Positions 1 to 6,565 of a DNA stretch of 10,164 nt are shown in pieces; within the stretch, counting starts at the first letter, position 1, and each line of letters starts with the position of its first letter. The notes beneath the pieces were generated by a model. That model did not search any database. It was not told the DNA's origin and saw only the letters and a list, made by a program, of their open reading frames with translations. Source of the stretch: Bacillota bacterium (lineage in GTDB: Bacteria; Bacillota; Clostridia; Tissierellales; Sedimentibacteraceae); assembly GCA_023425285.1 (NCBI GenBank), contig JAFACY010000263.1:1-10164 (forward strand), in the 5' to 3' direction. The position numbers and the translations under genes were made by a program.

Positions 1-564
1 TTATTTTGTTGAATTTTCGTATTCTCTCATAGCAAGGATTGTTCTTTGGAATAAATCATCCAGCTCCCAGCCAAGCATATCTGCACCTCGTTGAATTGCG
101 TCTCTTGAACATCCTGCAGCAAAGCTCGGAGTCTTGAATTTTTTCTTAAGTGATTTAACCTCTAAGTCTGAAACGCTTTTTGACGGTCTCATCAATGCAA
201 CGGCACCGATTAAGCCTGTTAACTCATCAGTGGCATACAGGACCTTTTCCATTTCATGCTCAGGCTTCTGAGTTGCTGCCGTCATACCGTAGCCGTGGCT
301 GGCAATTGCATTGATCATTCTTTCATCAATGTTTCTTTCCTTGAGTATTTCCTGAACCTTCATGCAATGTTCCTCAGGGTAAATCTCAAAGTCCAGATCG
401 TGAAGCAGTCCTACCAATCCCCAGAACTCCGCTTCATCGCCATAACCTAACTCCTTAGCAAAGTATTCCATGACGAAGCTGACAGTATCTGCATGCTTCA
501 AATGGAATTCATCCTTATTATATTCCTTTAACAATGCCCATGCTTCTTCTTTAGTAATATTCAT
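1..564 (-). CDS. HD-superfamily metal-dependent hydrolase (COG2316-like), substrate unknown
   Basis: Complete 187-residue soluble protein, ATG to TAA. It shows the HD-domain order of metal ligands: His24, the His55-Asp56 doublet in a GLLHDLD context, a helix with His66, then His90 (IASHGYG) and Asp113 (YATDE), all expected to bind one or two divalent metals. HD proteins hydrolyse phosphate esters, often of nucleotides or signalling nucleotides; the short single-domain architecture resembles COG2316 predicted hydrolases rather than RelA/SpoT or HD-GYP enzymes, and the substrate cannot be read from sequence. There is no signal peptide or membrane segment, so it is probably cytoplasmic. The ATG at 564 is preceded on the minus strand by GGAAGGGA (about 571-579) at good spacing, which supports this start. 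It is transcribed divergently from the lipoprotein gene and appears monocistronic within the window. HD family assignment is secure; the specific role is unknown. Confidence 0.85.
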   Translation of the reverse strand: MNITKEEAWALLKEYNKDEFHLKHADTVSFVMEYFAKELGYGDEAEFWGLVGLLHDLDFEIYPEEHCMKVQEILKERNIDERMINAIASHGYGMTAATQKPEHEMEKVLYATDELTGLIGAVALMRPSKSVSDLEVKSLKKKFKTPSFAAGCSRDAIQRGADMLGWELDDLFQRTILAMREYENSTK

Positions 565-597
565 TCAGATCCCTTCCTTCATTATGTATTGTTATAT

Positions 598-626
598 ATT
601 TTAACCCATTTGGCAAGGTATGTCTA
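598..626 (-). promoter_or_regulatory. Sigma-A-type promoter for the HD hydrolase gene
   Basis: On the minus strand TAGACA (621-626) and TAAAAT (598-603) are separated by exactly 17 bp, each matching five of six consensus bases. Transcription would start near 590 and give a leader of about 25 nt before the ATG at 564. Confidence 0.6.
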
Positions 627-661
627 TTTCAATTTTGACATTTACAATTGATTTTTTATAA

Positions 662-703
662 CAAATATGTTATACTTTATCAAAATGCTGCATAACATAT
701 TTG
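662..703. repeat. Perfect 12-bp inverted repeat in the divergent control region
   Basis: CAAATATGTTAT (662-673) and ATAACATATTTG (692-703) are exact reverse complements with an 18-bp spacer. No T-tract follows, so this does not look like a terminator. It lies between the two divergent promoters, upstream of both -35 boxes (minus 621-626, plus 763-768), where a dimeric regulator could act on either gene. Whether it is an operator is inference. Apart from this repeat and the promoters listed, I see nothing else in the 305-bp gap between 565 and 869; there is no small ORF with a convincing ribosome site. Confidence 0.5.
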
Positions 704-762
704 ATATTTGCATAAAATATCTGCAGACTTAATTGTAAAATATGTAAATTTTCAAAATAGTA

Positions 763-816
763 TTGACAGATAGATATCAATTTGTTAATATCTTATCTTG
801 TTAAGAATGGTATAAT
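763..816 (+). promoter_or_regulatory. Promoter region of the PplA-like lipoprotein gene (two overlapping candidates)
   Basis: Candidate one is a perfect TTGACA (763-768) with TAATAT (786-791) at 17-bp spacing. Candidate two is an extended -10, TGG followed by a perfect TATAAT (808-816), with only a weak -35. The perfect -35 and perfect -10 are 42 bp apart, so they cannot form one promoter. Either start would leave a leader of roughly 45-75 nt before the ATG at 870, which has GGAGGA at 855-860. Confidence 0.55.
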
Positions 817-869
817 CAGCTAAAAGCTGTTTATATATAAATATATAATCCCACGGAGGAAGAATAGAA

Positions 870-1952
870 ATGAAAAAATTATTAGCTTTGATATTGGTTC
901 TTTCAATCGCATTATTTGCTTTTGTTGGATGTGCTAAAGAACAACCTGCACCAGCTCCATCAGAAGAGCCTAAGACAGAAGAACCTAAAACGGAAGAACC
1001 TAAGACAGAAGAACCGTCTGCAGAAGGCGGAGTTAAAACTGGTTTGGCAGTTGTTACATCATTAGAAAAATCTAAGGATGCTACTGCGGATGCAGAAGGT
1101 GTTTCTCAGTCAGATTCAGTAGTTGTAGCTGTTACAGTTGACAACGATGGAAAAATAGTTAAAGCAGTTATTGATACAGCTCAAACTAAAATTAACTTCT
1201 CAAATGAAGGTAAAGTTACAACTGATTTAGCAACAGTATTTAAAGCAAAACAAGAACTTAAAGAAGAATATGGAATGGCTAAGGCTTCTAAAATAGGTAA
1301 GGAATGGTATGAACAAGCTAACTTCCTTGCTGAATATATAGTAGGAAAAACAGCTGAAGAAGTTAAAGCTATACCTACAGATGCAGGCGTACCAACTGAT
1401 GCTGACCTAGTAGCTTCAGTAACTATCAAAATAGATGGTTATAAAGAAGCTGTTGAAAAAGCTATAGCTAACGCTCAGGATTTAGGAGCTGGCGTAGAAG
1501 ATAAATTAGGCTTAGGAATTGTGACTACAATAGCTAAATCTAAAGACGCTGCTGCAGATGCAGAAGGTCAGGCACAAGCATATTCAATCTATACTGTATC
1601 TACCTTTGATGCTGAAGGAAAAATCACAAGCAATATACTTGATGCTTCTCAGGCTACATCAAAATTTGATGCTACAGGCAAAATTTCAACTGACTTAACA
1701 GCATCTGTTAAAACTAAAGTTGAATTAGGTGATGATTATGGCATGAAAAAGGCATCTAAAATAGGTAAAGAATGGTTTGAACAAGCTGCTGCTTTTTCTC
1801 AATATATAGTTGGAAAAACAGTAGAAGAAGTTAAAGCTTTTACAACTGATGAAACAGGACACAACACAGAAGCTGATATAGTTTCTTCAGTAACAGTGGG
1901 AATTGATGAATTCAAAACAGTTATAGAAAAAGCTTTCAACACAGCAAAATAA
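870..1952 (+). CDS. PplA-like lipoprotein with two tandem FMN-binding-type domains
   Basis: Complete 360-residue protein with a lipoprotein signal peptide: MKK, hydrophobic stretch 4-19 and lipobox FVGC, so Cys21 would be lipidated and the protein anchored outside the membrane. Residues 26-53 are a Pro/Glu/Lys tether with KTEEP repeats. Two homologous domains follow, about 55-205 and 211-360, offset by about 156 residues; both contain a GMxKASKIGKEWxEQA block, a YIVGKTxEEVKA block and a terminal D-[LI]-V-x-S-V-T motif. This layout resembles PplA-type lipoproteins, whose FMN is attached to Thr by ApbE-like FmnB and which serve flavin-based extracellular electron transfer. Thr185 and Thr342 in the SVT motifs are the candidate FMN sites. 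The classical SGAT motif is absent, so FMN attachment is inference. The Ala-, Lys- and Glu-rich AT-ending codons suggest high expression. It is monocistronic, with its own promoter and terminator. Confidence 0.75.
   Translation: MKKLLALILVLSIALFAFVGCAKEQPAPAPSEEPKTEEPKTEEPKTEEPSAEGGVKTGLAVVTSLEKSKDATADAEGVSQSDSVVVAVTVDNDGKIVKAVIDTAQTKINFSNEGKVTTDLATVFKAKQELKEEYGMAKASKIGKEWYEQANFLAEYIVGKTAEEVKAIPTDAGVPTDADLVASVTIKIDGYKEAVEKAIANAQDLGAGVEDKLGLGIVTTIAKSKDAAADAEGQAQAYSIYTVSTFDAEGKITSNILDASQATSKFDATGKISTDLTASVKTKVELGDDYGMKKASKIGKEWFEQAAAFSQYIVGKTVEEVKAFTTDETGHNTEADIVSSVTVGIDEFKTVIEKAFNTAK
963..1016 (+). repeat. 15-bp coding tandem repeat (KTEEP tether)
   Basis: Three 15-bp units (963-977, 978-992, 993-1007) plus a partial fourth (1008-1016) have the pattern GAAGAACCTAAGACA with a few third-position changes. 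They encode the repeated Glu-Glu-Pro-Lys-Thr of the linker between the lipid anchor and the first domain. The unit length keeps the reading frame, so copy-number change would only alter tether length. Confidence 0.85.
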
Positions 1953-1963
1953 TTAGGTTATTT

Positions 1964-1994
1964 AAAAGCTCTGATGTTTATCAGGGCTTTTTTT
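1964..1994 (+). terminator. Intrinsic terminator after the lipoprotein gene
   Basis: AAAAGCTCTGAT (1964-1975) pairs with ATCAGGGCTTTT (1980-1991) through a GTTT loop with one G-U pair, followed by a T-run to 1994. It begins 11 bp after the stop codon and separates this gene from the ABC operon. Confidence 0.9.
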
Positions 1995-2013
1995 GTACTT
2001 ATAGTATAAACAA

Positions 2014-2042
2014 TTGACTATCCTCCGTTTATATAATAAAAT
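2014..2042 (+). promoter_or_regulatory. Sigma-A-type promoter of the ABC exporter operon
   Basis: TTGACT (2014-2019) and TAAAAT (2037-2042) sit 17 bp apart, each with five of six consensus bases. A perfect TATAAT at 2032-2037 is too close to this -35 (12 bp) to be its partner. The start would fall near 2049, leaving a leader of about 80 nt. Confidence 0.55.
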
Positions 2043-2082
2043 GCATATGTAATCATATAGATTATTTTTAAACAATAAGGAT

Positions 2083-2127
2083 ATGATGCTCGTTTTATAT
2101 CTGCTTAGCAATATTAAGAGGAAATAA
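2083..2127 (+). CDS. Possible 13-14 codon leader ORF abutting the ABC gene
   Basis: An ATG-ATG pair (2083, 2086) opens a frame reading MMLVLYLLSNIKRK that stops at TAA (2125-2127), the three bases just before the exporter ATG at 2128. AAGGA (2077-2081) lies 4 nt from the second ATG, making that the likelier start. The ribosome site of the exporter gene, AGAGGA (2117-2122), lies inside the last codons, so translation of the leader could affect access to it. The bmrCD operon of Bacillus subtilis has a regulatory leader ORF, bmrB, but I see no sequence likeness and no attenuator hairpin here. It may be chance. Confidence 0.25.
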   Translation: MMLVLYLLSNIKRK

Positions 2128-3945
2128 ATGAAAAAAGACATTTCGGATTTAAAGATAATTATGCCCTTTGCTAAGGGCTATCGATATTTTATTGTAATTT
2201 CTGCTGTCGCAACTGTTGTCAAGGTTGCGGCAAGCTTTGCCATGCCGCAAATCATAAGGTTTACGGTTGACTCCGTAATAGACAGCGTTCCTTTTTCCTT
2301 CAATGAAACAATTATGTATTTTATAGAGCTTGTTGGGGGCAGGGAAGGTATACGGCAGAATTTATGGATGAGCGCAGTGGTTATTTTATTGCTGGCGGTA
2401 ATCAATTCATTGAGTGATTTTATCGGAAGATATACTGTTGCCAAAGGCACGGAAGGAATAATAAAAAACATAAGAAATAATTTGTATAATCACATTCAAA
2501 AACTGCCATACAGCTGGCACATAAAAAATCAGACGGGAGATATCATACAGAGATCAACCTCGGATGTCGATGTTGTGAGGAACTTTATCAGCACTCAGAT
2601 GTCAGAAATGTTCAGGACAGTTATGCTTGTTGTTATATCACTGATTCTGATGTTTTCCATGAATGTTAAGCTGACATTGATAGTTCTGATCTTTATACCT
2701 GTGGTGGTATTGTATTCGTCTGTATTTTACGGTATATTGTCCAGGAAATTTTTAATTGCGGATGAAGCTGAGGGTGAGCTTTTCACCGTAACTCAGGAAA
2801 ACCTGACAGGTGTAAGAGTTGTAAGAGCATTTGGCAGAGAAAAATATGAAATTGATAAATTTTCGGAAAAGAACAATATATATTCTGATCTTTGGGTTAA
2901 GCTTGGTTACCAGTTGGGATACTACTGGGGTATAGGAGATTTTGTAACCGGAAGTCTTGTTATGACCATAGTTATTGCAGGATCAATTTTTGCTGTTGAC
3001 GGAGCTATAACATTAGGTGAATTTATGGCGTTTGCTTCCTATACTGCCATGATAGCATGGCCTTTGAGGAGCTTTGGAAGGATTTTGGGTGAATTAAGCA
3101 AGACGAAGGTTTCATTGGAAAGAATATGCGAAATATTCAGAGAGCAGGAGGAATCTGATGATCCCGATGCTTTGACTCCGGATATGAATACGGATATAGA
3201 GTTTAAAAATGTAGACTTCAAATATGAGGGAAATTCCCCTATACTTAATGACCTGAGTTTTAAAATTAATGCAGGAAGCACCTTTGCCATATTGGGAGGC
3301 ACAGGCTCAGGAAAGTCGACACTCATGCATTTGTTAAACCGTCTCTACGATTTGCCGGATGATTGCGGTATCATAACTATAGGCGGAGTGAATATCAAAA
3401 AAATCAAAAGAGAATATCTGCGCAAAAACATAGGCATGGTGCTGCAGGAGCCATTTTTGTTTTCAAAAACCATTAAAGAAAATATAGGAATTGTAAACTC
3501 GGATGCGGATATAAATCAGATAAAAGAGGTATCATCCATTGCTCATGTCGATGATGCCATAGAGAATTTTTCAAACGGCTACGATACGATTGTAGGAGAA
3601 AGAGGAGTGACCTTGTCGGGAGGACAAAAGCAGCGTGTTGCAATTGCCAGGATGCTGCTGCAAAATACGCCCATAATGGTCTTTGATGATTCTTTGTCAG
3701 CGGTTGATTCGGAAACTGATGCTAAAATTCGCGCAGCATTAAAAAGCGGAAAGAAAAGCTCAACGGTGGTTCTTATTTCACACCGTATTACAACTCTTAT
3801 GCAGGCGGATATGATTTTGGTGCTGGATAAGGGCAGGGTGGCTGATATGGGAACTCATGAGGAATTGTTGAGCAGAGACGGCATTTATAAGAATATTTAT
3901 GATGTTCAGATGAATATTGCCGATGTTGACGGGACGGTGATTTAA
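2128..3945 (+). CDS. Heterodimeric ABC exporter, subunit with degenerate catalytic site (BmrC/LmrC/TM287-like)
   Basis: Complete 605-residue half-transporter. The membrane domain (about residues 15-330) has the usual helices, with hydrophobic stretches near 17-37, 75-95, 163-205 and 265-315. The nucleotide-binding domain follows: Walker A GGTGSGKST (390-398), Q-loop Gln440, intact signature LSGGQ (496-500), Walker B Asp520 and switch His552. The residue after Walker B is Asp521, in FDDSLSAVD, instead of the catalytic Glu; this change marks the non-hydrolysing site of asymmetric type IV exporters such as TM287 and BmrC. The product should pair with the next gene's protein in the cytoplasmic membrane and export drugs, lipids or peptides; the substrate is not readable. 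ATG at 2128 has AGAGGA five bases upstream. It is first in a two-gene operon. Family and pairing are secure. Confidence 0.93.
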   Translation: MKKDISDLKIIMPFAKGYRYFIVISAVATVVKVAASFAMPQIIRFTVDSVIDSVPFSFNETIMYFIELVGGREGIRQNLWMSAVVILLLAVINSLSDFIGRYTVAKGTEGIIKNIRNNLYNHIQKLPYSWHIKNQTGDIIQRSTSDVDVVRNFISTQMSEMFRTVMLVVISLILMFSMNVKLTLIVLIFIPVVVLYSSVFYGILSRKFLIADEAEGELFTVTQENLTGVRVVRAFGREKYEIDKFSEKNNIYSDLWVKLGYQLGYYWGIGDFVTGSLVMTIVIAGSIFAVDGAITLGEFMAFASYTAMIAWPLRSFGRILGELSKTKVSLERICEIFREQEESDDPDALTPDMNTDIEFKNVDFKYEGNSPILNDLSFKINAGSTFAILGGTGSGKSTLMHLLNRLYDLPDDCGIITIGGVNIKKIKREYLRKNIGMVLQEPFLFSKTIKENIGIVNSDADINQIKEVSSIAHVDDAIENFSNGYDTIVGERGVTLSGGQKQRVAIARMLLQNTPIMVFDDSLSAVDSETDAKIRAALKSGKKSSTVVLISHRITTLMQADMILVLDKGRVADMGTHEELLSRDGIYKNIYDVQMNIADVDGTVI

Positions 3946-5772
3946 TTGAATTACTATGAAGACGATAATACCTATAAATCGCTTGACATAAAGCCATGGC
4001 TTAAGCTGGGCAGATTTTTCAAGCCCTATAAAAATAAAATGATTGTCCTGATTTTCTTTATGCTCATTACGGCAGCCGTGGACTTGTCATTACCGATTTT
4101 TCAGAAATATGCTGTTGATACATTCATTATACCTAAGACGACGGACGGATTGAGCAGCTTTGTAGTTGTGTATGCTGTGGCGTTATTGCTGATGACCGTG
4201 TCGGTTAATATTTTTGCACGCATGGCTATTATAATAGAAATGTATATAGGAAAGGACTTGCGCAGGGAAATATTTGTGCATCTGCAAAACTTATCTCTTT
4301 CCTATTATAACCAGACACCTGTGGGATATATATTGGCAAGGACAATGAGTGATACGAATAAAATAGGTACTATGATTGCATGGGGTCTGGTTGATGTATT
4401 CTGGTCATTTGCCTATGTAATCGGTGCCTTTGCGGCAATGATGTCATTGAACATAAAGCTTGCTCTGATTGTTATGTCGGTTGTACCGTTCATGGCCATA
4501 ATTACGGCATATTTTCAGAAAAAGCTTCTTGTTTCCGGCAGGAAGCTTAGAAGAGTCAACTCCAAGATGACAGGCAATTTCAACGAGGGGATAACAGGTG
4601 CGAGAACATCAAAAACCCTGGTTATCGAACATAAAAATCTGGATGAATTCAAGCACGTAAGCTTCGAGATGGAATCAACGGCTGTGAGAATGGCAAGACT
4701 GAATGCCATATACATCCCCATAATTGTTTTCTTCGGCTCGGTAACATCCTCCATTGTTTTAGCAAGAGGAGGACAGCTTACAATGAACCACGTTATACAG
4801 ATTGGTACTCTTTCGGCATTTTTATCCTATGCCATAAATATATTTGAACCGATACAAAATCTTGCAAGAATTTATTCCGAGGTTGTTTCATTGCAGGCAA
4901 ACATAGAGAGGGTAACGGAGCTTCTGGATATGGAGCCGCTGATAAAGGACAGTCCGGAGGTTGTGGAAAAATACGGAGACAACATAAATCCCAGAAAGGA
5001 AAACTGGGAGGATATAAACGGTGAGATAGAGTTCAGAAATGTTACTTTTAAATATCCGGACGGCGACGAGGAGGTTTTAAAGAATTTCAATCTTCACGTA
5101 AAGCCGGGTACCAATGTGGCAATAGTGGGAGAGACAGGTGCGGGAAAAAGCACCCTGGTTAATCTTGTGTGCAGATTTTTTGAGCCTACGGAGGGCGAAA
5201 TATTAATTGACGGAGCAGACTATAAGGAAAGATCCCAGTTGTGGCTGCATTCAAACATAGGTTATGTGTTGCAGAATCCTCACTTGTTTTCCGGAACGAT
5301 TAAGGAAAATATACAGTACGGCAACCTTGATGCGACTGAGGAACAGATAGTAAAGGCTGCAGGAATTGTTTCCGTCGATAAAATAGCCGAAAAACTTGAG
5401 GACGGATATGACAGTCAGGTAGGTGAAGGCGGGGACAGACTTTCAACAGGAGAAAAGCAGCTTGTATCCATAGCGAGAGCTATTCTGGCGGATCCCAAGA
5501 TATTTGTACTGGATGAAGCGACATCCTCCATTGACACAGAGCTTGAAGCCCTTATACAAAAAGGAATATCCTACCTGCTGAAGGGAAGAACCTCCTTTAT
5601 AATTGCTCACAGATTGTCGACAATTAAAAAGGCGGATATAATATTGGTGGTTAAGGATGGTAAAATAGTCGAACAGGGAACTCATGACAACTTAATCAAG
5701 GCAAGAGGATATTATTACACTCTTTATACAAAACAGTTTGAAGAGGAACAGACTTTTGAAGTTTTGAAATAA
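3946..5772 (+). CDS. Heterodimeric ABC exporter, subunit with intact catalytic site (BmrD/LmrD/TM288-like)
   Basis: Complete 608-residue half-transporter. Membrane helices occupy about residues 30-330, followed by Walker A GETGAGKST (395-403), Q-loop Gln443, signature region 499-505, Walker B Asp523 with catalytic Glu524 and switch His555. The signature reads LSTGEKQ instead of LSGGQ. In the dimer this altered signature faces the ATP site of the upstream subunit, which itself lacks the catalytic Glu, so one site is degenerate and the other (this subunit's Walker motifs with the partner's LSGGQ) should hydrolyse ATP. The start is TTG at 3946, directly after the partner's TAA; no ATG fits, because the next in-frame Met is residue 32, beyond conserved N-terminal sequence. 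A weak GGTGA just upstream and the zero-base gap suggest translational coupling. No terminator follows before the SRP RNA promoter. Confidence 0.93.
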   Translation: MNYYEDDNTYKSLDIKPWLKLGRFFKPYKNKMIVLIFFMLITAAVDLSLPIFQKYAVDTFIIPKTTDGLSSFVVVYAVALLLMTVSVNIFARMAIIIEMYIGKDLRREIFVHLQNLSLSYYNQTPVGYILARTMSDTNKIGTMIAWGLVDVFWSFAYVIGAFAAMMSLNIKLALIVMSVVPFMAIITAYFQKKLLVSGRKLRRVNSKMTGNFNEGITGARTSKTLVIEHKNLDEFKHVSFEMESTAVRMARLNAIYIPIIVFFGSVTSSIVLARGGQLTMNHVIQIGTLSAFLSYAINIFEPIQNLARIYSEVVSLQANIERVTELLDMEPLIKDSPEVVEKYGDNINPRKENWEDINGEIEFRNVTFKYPDGDEEVLKNFNLHVKPGTNVAIVGETGAGKSTLVNLVCRFFEPTEGEILIDGADYKERSQLWLHSNIGYVLQNPHLFSGTIKENIQYGNLDATEEQIVKAAGIVSVDKIAEKLEDGYDSQVGEGGDRLSTGEKQLVSIARAILADPKIFVLDEATSSIDTELEALIQKGISYLLKGRTSFIIAHRLSTIKKADIILVVKDGKIVEQGTHDNLIKARGYYYTLYTKQFEEEQTFEVLK

Positions 5773-5787
5773 TGCAAATTTTTAACA

Positions 5788-5816
5788 TTGACATAAAAAA
5801 TTGTATATGTTATGAT
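5788..5816 (+). promoter_or_regulatory. Strong promoter of the SRP RNA gene
   Basis: A perfect TTGACA (5788-5793) is followed after 17 bp by TATGAT (5811-5816), itself preceded by TGT, which makes an extended -10. Transcription would begin about 5821-5824, at the 5' arm of the RNA. It is the closest to consensus in the window, as expected for a stable RNA. Confidence 0.8.
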
Positions 5817-5820
5817 TTTA

Positions 5821-5926
5821 AATAACTCGGTCTCGCGCAACGAAATACTGCGAACGTGTCAGGTCCGGAAGGAAGCAGCAATAAGTGGATCATTTCGTGT
5901 GACGTGAGGGTGCCGAGTTATTTTTA
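5821..5926 (+). ncRNA. ffs: Small (4.5S-type) signal recognition particle RNA
   Basis: The highly conserved SRP domain IV sequence occupies 5858-5879: GTCAGGTCCGG, then AAGGAAGCAGC, with a GGAA tetraloop at 5867-5870 closed by C-G. The ends pair perfectly (AATAACTCGG at 5821-5830 with CCGAGTTATT at 5913-5922), and CGAAAT (5841-5846) pairs with ATTTCG (5892-5897) within the rod. The RNA is about 100 nt, so it is the short form without the Alu domain found in Bacillus. With Ffh protein it targets nascent membrane and secreted proteins to FtsY and the translocon. The terminal stem followed by a T-rich stretch (5921-5937) probably also serves as terminator. The exact 3' end is uncertain by a few bases. 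Confidence 0.95.
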
Positions 5927-5961
5927 TACTTTTTTATCTGTCATCTACATAAAACAATAAA

Positions 5962-5996
5962 CTGTATCTTTTAAAGAGTACAGATATAGATATAAT
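5962..5996 (+). promoter_or_regulatory. Putative promoter with overlapping dyad upstream of the ECF S-component gene
   Basis: A perfect TATAAT lies at 5991-5996 but lacks a good -35. In the -35 region is a dyad: CTGTA (5962-5966) and TCTTT (5967-5971) mirror AAAGA (5973-5977) and TACAG (5979-5983), with one unpaired base at 5978. The loop would be a single base, so DNA-level recognition by a dimeric regulator is likelier than an RNA hairpin. The weak -35 could reflect regulated or activator-dependent use. The leader of about 35 nt is too short for most riboswitches. Confidence 0.4.
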
Positions 5997-6038
5997 ACAA
6001 TTATAAGATATGAAATCAAATTTCGTGAGGTGATAAAT

Positions 6039-6554
6039 ATGAATGACAAAGTAATTAAGGACATGGTTTATACATCTTTGTTTGCTGCTTTAATATGTGT
6101 TGCAACCTTTATAATCAAGATTCCATCCGTTGTTACAAATGGATACACACACTTAGGTGACGGCTTTATATTTATTGCCGTAACACTCCTGGGCAGGAAA
6201 AACGGTGCATGGGCAGGTGCAATCGGAGCGTCTCTGGCAGATATTATGGGCGGATACAGCTTTTATGCTTTGCCAACCTTTATAATAAAGTTCATCATGG
6301 GATATATAATGGGTACAGTTATAGAGAAATTACCGGATATTAAGCACAAAAGGACTATAGGAGCTGCAGTGGGAAGCGTATGGCAGATATTTGCGTACTA
6401 TGTGGTAGGTTCGCTGATGGTAGGCAATTTTATTTCAACATTGGCAGAAATACCGGGCAACACCATACAATCGGTGGCAGGAATAATAGTGGCACTTGCG
6501 TTTACGGGAGTGTTCAGACATACTCCCATAGGGAAGAATATGTTAGAGTGTTAA
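6039..6554 (+). CDS. ECF transporter S component (substrate-binding membrane subunit, PF07155-like)
   Basis: A 171-residue, highly hydrophobic protein with about six predicted membrane helices (near 8-28, 37-53, 55-75, 77-97, 107-128 and 143-160). It has the family landmarks HLGDG (38-42), GAIGASLAD (60-68), and PTFIIK (79-84). S components bind a vitamin or other micronutrient with high affinity and hand it to the shared EcfA-A'-T energising module, which is not encoded here, so this is a group II (unlinked) S component. The substrate is not readable; riboflavin, queuosine precursors and other compounds are all used within this superfamily. The start chosen is ATG 6039, because GAGGTGAT (6027-6034) is an excellent ribosome site for it; an upstream GTG at 6030 lies inside that site. 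It is followed by a strong terminator and transcribed alone. Confidence 0.8.
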   Translation: MNDKVIKDMVYTSLFAALICVATFIIKIPSVVTNGYTHLGDGFIFIAVTLLGRKNGAWAGAIGASLADIMGGYSFYALPTFIIKFIMGYIMGTVIEKLPDIKHKRTIGAAVGSVWQIFAYYVVGSLMVGNFISTLAEIPGNTIQSVAGIIVALAFTGVFRHTPIGKNMLEC

Positions 6555-6565
6555 GATAAAAAATT

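Noticed and set aside
256..450. Plus-strand ORF of 64 codons opposite the HD hydrolase
   Set aside because: It is antisense to a well-supported gene, has no convincing ribosome site and no recognisable composition.
1181..1429. Minus-strand ORF of 82 codons within the lipoprotein gene
   Set aside because: Shadow of the Ala/Lys/Glu-rich coding strand; no promoter, ribosome site or family features.
2043..2127. Transcription attenuator before the ABC operon
   Set aside because: No stable GC-containing hairpin followed by a T-run is visible in the leader.
6030..6038. Alternative GTG start for the ECF S component
   Set aside because: This GTG overlaps the GAGGTGAT ribosome site that serves ATG 6039, so the ATG is the real start.
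5996..6038. Riboswitch upstream of the ECF S component
   Set aside because: The leader after the TATAAT box is only about 35 nt and contains no recognisable preQ1, FMN or TPP aptamer landmarks.
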